Assembly (NCBI GenBank): GCA_013298215.1
Contig: JAAFKE010000006.1
Coordinates: 61,884 to 125,883 of the forward strand
Direction of reading: 5' to 3'
Origin: Cytophagales bacterium
GTDB lineage: Bacteria > Bacteroidota > Bacteroidia > Cytophagales > Spirosomataceae
DNA: 64,000 bases
Under the pieces are notes generated by a model. That model saw nothing but the letters and a program-made list of their open reading frames with translations, made no database searches and was not told the origin of the DNA. Below are positions 62,802 through 64,000 of the stretch, piece by piece (position 1 is the first letter of the stretch; each line of letters opens with the position of its first letter). The translations under genes and the position numbers were made by a program.

Positions 62802-63899
62802 ATGGAAAATAATATTGAGTTTAAAAGAGATAATTTATTTAGCTATTTTGATATTTCAAGCCGATGCCCTCTTTATAGTTATCACCCTGATACAGGGGAG
62901 TCATCAACGTTTTTTGTAGAAACAGCAGTAGGAATCATTCTTAATTCGAGTGGTGATACTTGGTTACAGATAGAGCTAACCTTGGATAAGTTTACAACAG
63001 ATGAAATAGAATTTTGGCAAAAAATGTACCCAGCATTGTCTATTGTAGAAATAACTGTTGAGAATATCACAAAACAATGTTTTGCATTTAAACTAAGTCA
63101 AAAAAATAACATAATTCTTTATGTTCATAGATTATCTGACACGGGTTTAGACGTTTCTTATGAGTATTATTCAAAAAGTTTTGGAATAGCATTTATGCCA
63201 CTTAAACCCACAGCCGAGGAAATAGAGATGGAATTTCTGAAAATGCCTATAAAAAATATATCAAGTTTTTTGACTTGGGAAAAACTTAGGTATCCAGACA
63301 AAAGAGAATTTTGTTTTAGACTTAACTTGTTTATGAGAAAAAAATTTTATGAATTATATCCTGAATTTATTGATGAAGTAAATAAGTTTTTAAAACCTTT
63401 TAATGCTGATTATGACCCCACTAATATAGTAAGTTTCCCTCCCTCAGCACCGTCAGCGTATGATTTAGCCATTAATCAAGACAATAGAGGAAGCGAGCAA
63501 GGTAATGGTTTTAATTTAGGCAAAAGTGAGGCATATCTAAAAGCCCTTCATAAAGCCTTAGTAGATGCTGATTTTTTTGCACCGTGTACCAAAGAGAGCC
63601 ACTTTGTGAATGCCTTTAATGGTAAGCCCTTAGCAACTGATTTTGAGCCGTTGGCATGGGCTGATAAAAGTAAAACGAGGAAACAATTAAATGCACAAAC
63701 ACTTTATGAGTTTTTGTATCTTTTGAATTTTGATAAAACAATCTACCAAACCGATGCCAACAATAGTGATAATTTTTATAGAAAGATTCAGAGAGTATTT
63801 CAGCCAATAGCAAATCTACCAGTTAAAAACCCCACCAAAGTAACTCAACAAACTCTACGCCACAAAGAACTCAAAATGTCCTCCCTCCGAATAGCGTAA
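62802..63899 (+). CDS. hypothetical island protein (365 aa)
   Basis: No confident family. It starts two bases after the ORF6N stop, so it belongs to the integrase-ORF6N transcript. The N-terminal 220 residues are a mixed alpha/beta region without a signal peptide or membrane helix. The C-terminal part (about 235-350) has a pattern seen at the end of many Bacteroidota island proteins (KALHKALVDADFFAPCTKESHFVNAF, then NAQTLYEFLYLLN and FYRKIQRVFQ), perhaps a DNA- or protein-binding domain related to RteC. It could be a regulator or island cargo. Confidence 0.65.
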   Translation: MENNIEFKRDNLFSYFDISSRCPLYSYHPDTGESSTFFVETAVGIILNSSGDTWLQIELTLDKFTTDEIEFWQKMYPALSIVEITVENITKQCFAFKLSQKNNIILYVHRLSDTGLDVSYEYYSKSFGIAFMPLKPTAEEIEMEFLKMPIKNISSFLTWEKLRYPDKREFCFRLNLFMRKKFYELYPEFIDEVNKFLKPFNADYDPTNIVSFPPSAPSAYDLAINQDNRGSEQGNGFNLGKSEAYLKALHKALVDADFFAPCTKESHFVNAFNGKPLATDFEPLAWADKSKTRKQLNAQTLYEFLYLLNFDKTIYQTDANNSDNFYRKIQRVFQPIANLPVKNPTKVTQQTLRHKELKMSSLRIA

Positions 63900-63954
63900 C
63901 CATTTAAAATTGGAGAAAAAGTATTAATTTCCCAAACTTTTAAACGGTAAAAAA

Positions 63955-64000
63955 ATGAAGTCAAGTAAATTTAATGAAACGCAAATTGTTTCAATTTTGA
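63955..64000 (+). CDS. IS3-family transposase OrfA, first codons (partial)
   Basis: The last 46 bases encode MKSSKFNETQIVSIL, which matches the start of IS3-type OrfA proteins (MK.SKFTE.QIV.ILK). The rest is outside the window. The insertion sequence left end presumably lies between 63900 and 63955; I cannot fix it. Confidence 0.65.
   Translation, partial: MKSSKFNETQIVSIL

Larger units (their letters stand above)
57643..64000 (+). mobile_element. AT-rich genomic island with tandem integrase/ORF6N units (continues past window)
   Basis: From the end of hupE the base composition becomes clearly AT-rich and gene content changes to an integrase relic, defence-like pair, tRNA 3'-end remnant, intact integrase, ORF6N, an unknown gene and an IS3-type start. 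The left boundary is placed at the hupE stop; the right end lies outside. The likely history is two successive insertions by related integrases, the older now reduced to the unit at 57657-58022. Confidence 0.7.

Noticed and set aside
57643..64000. CRISPR array or retron in the island
   Set aside because: No regularly spaced repeats and no reverse transcriptase gene are visible; only two tandem 11-mers before the integrase.

Overview
The window looks like chromosome from a Bacteroidota bacterium, probably of the Cytophagales type. Supporting signs are two proteins with type IX secretion C-terminal sorting domains, promoters of the TTTG / TAnnTTTG kind, frequent TTG and GTG starts without Shine-Dalgarno sequences, a RicT (PSP1) protein, DUF4494 and DUF2853 proteins, and a TPP riboswitch in front of a TonB-dependent receptor. 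The assignment is inference from gene content; no rRNA or intact tRNA is present.

Layout. 1-11.2 kb: the end of nuoN, a tiny Thr/Asp-rich lipoprotein, a double-barrel outer membrane protein, a lipid A type acyltransferase, a chromosomal relative of phage homing endonucleases, the ricT-purD-recQ run, divergent kdsD, and an ECF sigma factor overlapping a small anti-sigma-like gene. 11.2-21.2 kb: riboswitch-controlled TonB receptor, hisIE, a VanX-like peptidase and tpiA, a double-DTG aspartyl protease with PDZ, a GT2 glycosyltransferase, a Wzx-type flippase and a PaaE-like reductase. 21.2-32.5 kb: two paralogous secreted TIM-barrel glycosidases, mutY, ssb with a possible HolD-like neighbour, an ethanolamine-type permease, then two AT-rich genes (GNAT and Rpn nuclease). 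32.6-43.4 kb: GH109-like oxidoreductase plus GHMP kinase, the argH-GH113-aminotransferase run, GMC oxidoreductase, DUF4494, M3 peptidase and DUF2853.

43.4-57.6 kb: an McrB-like AAA ATPase with a small partner; acs together with a symporter-histidine kinase and a single-domain response regulator (an arrangement like the CrbS/CrbR acetate switch); an MHS transporter with a DUF6814 protein; an IS1 InsA-like orphan; an M28 peptidase; a lone ABC ATPase; an acyl-CoA dehydrogenase; and HupE.

57.65-64 kb is an AT-rich, probably laterally acquired island. It holds a collapsed integrase/ORF6N relic, a two-gene ATPase plus HNH nuclease module resembling the Septu (PtuAB) anti-phage system, a tRNA 3'-end remnant that looks like an attachment site, tandem 11-bp repeats, an intact tyrosine integrase, an ORF6N gene, an unknown gene, and the first codons of an IS3-type transposase at the window edge. 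The defence module is bracketed by two related integrase/ORF6N copies in direct orientation.
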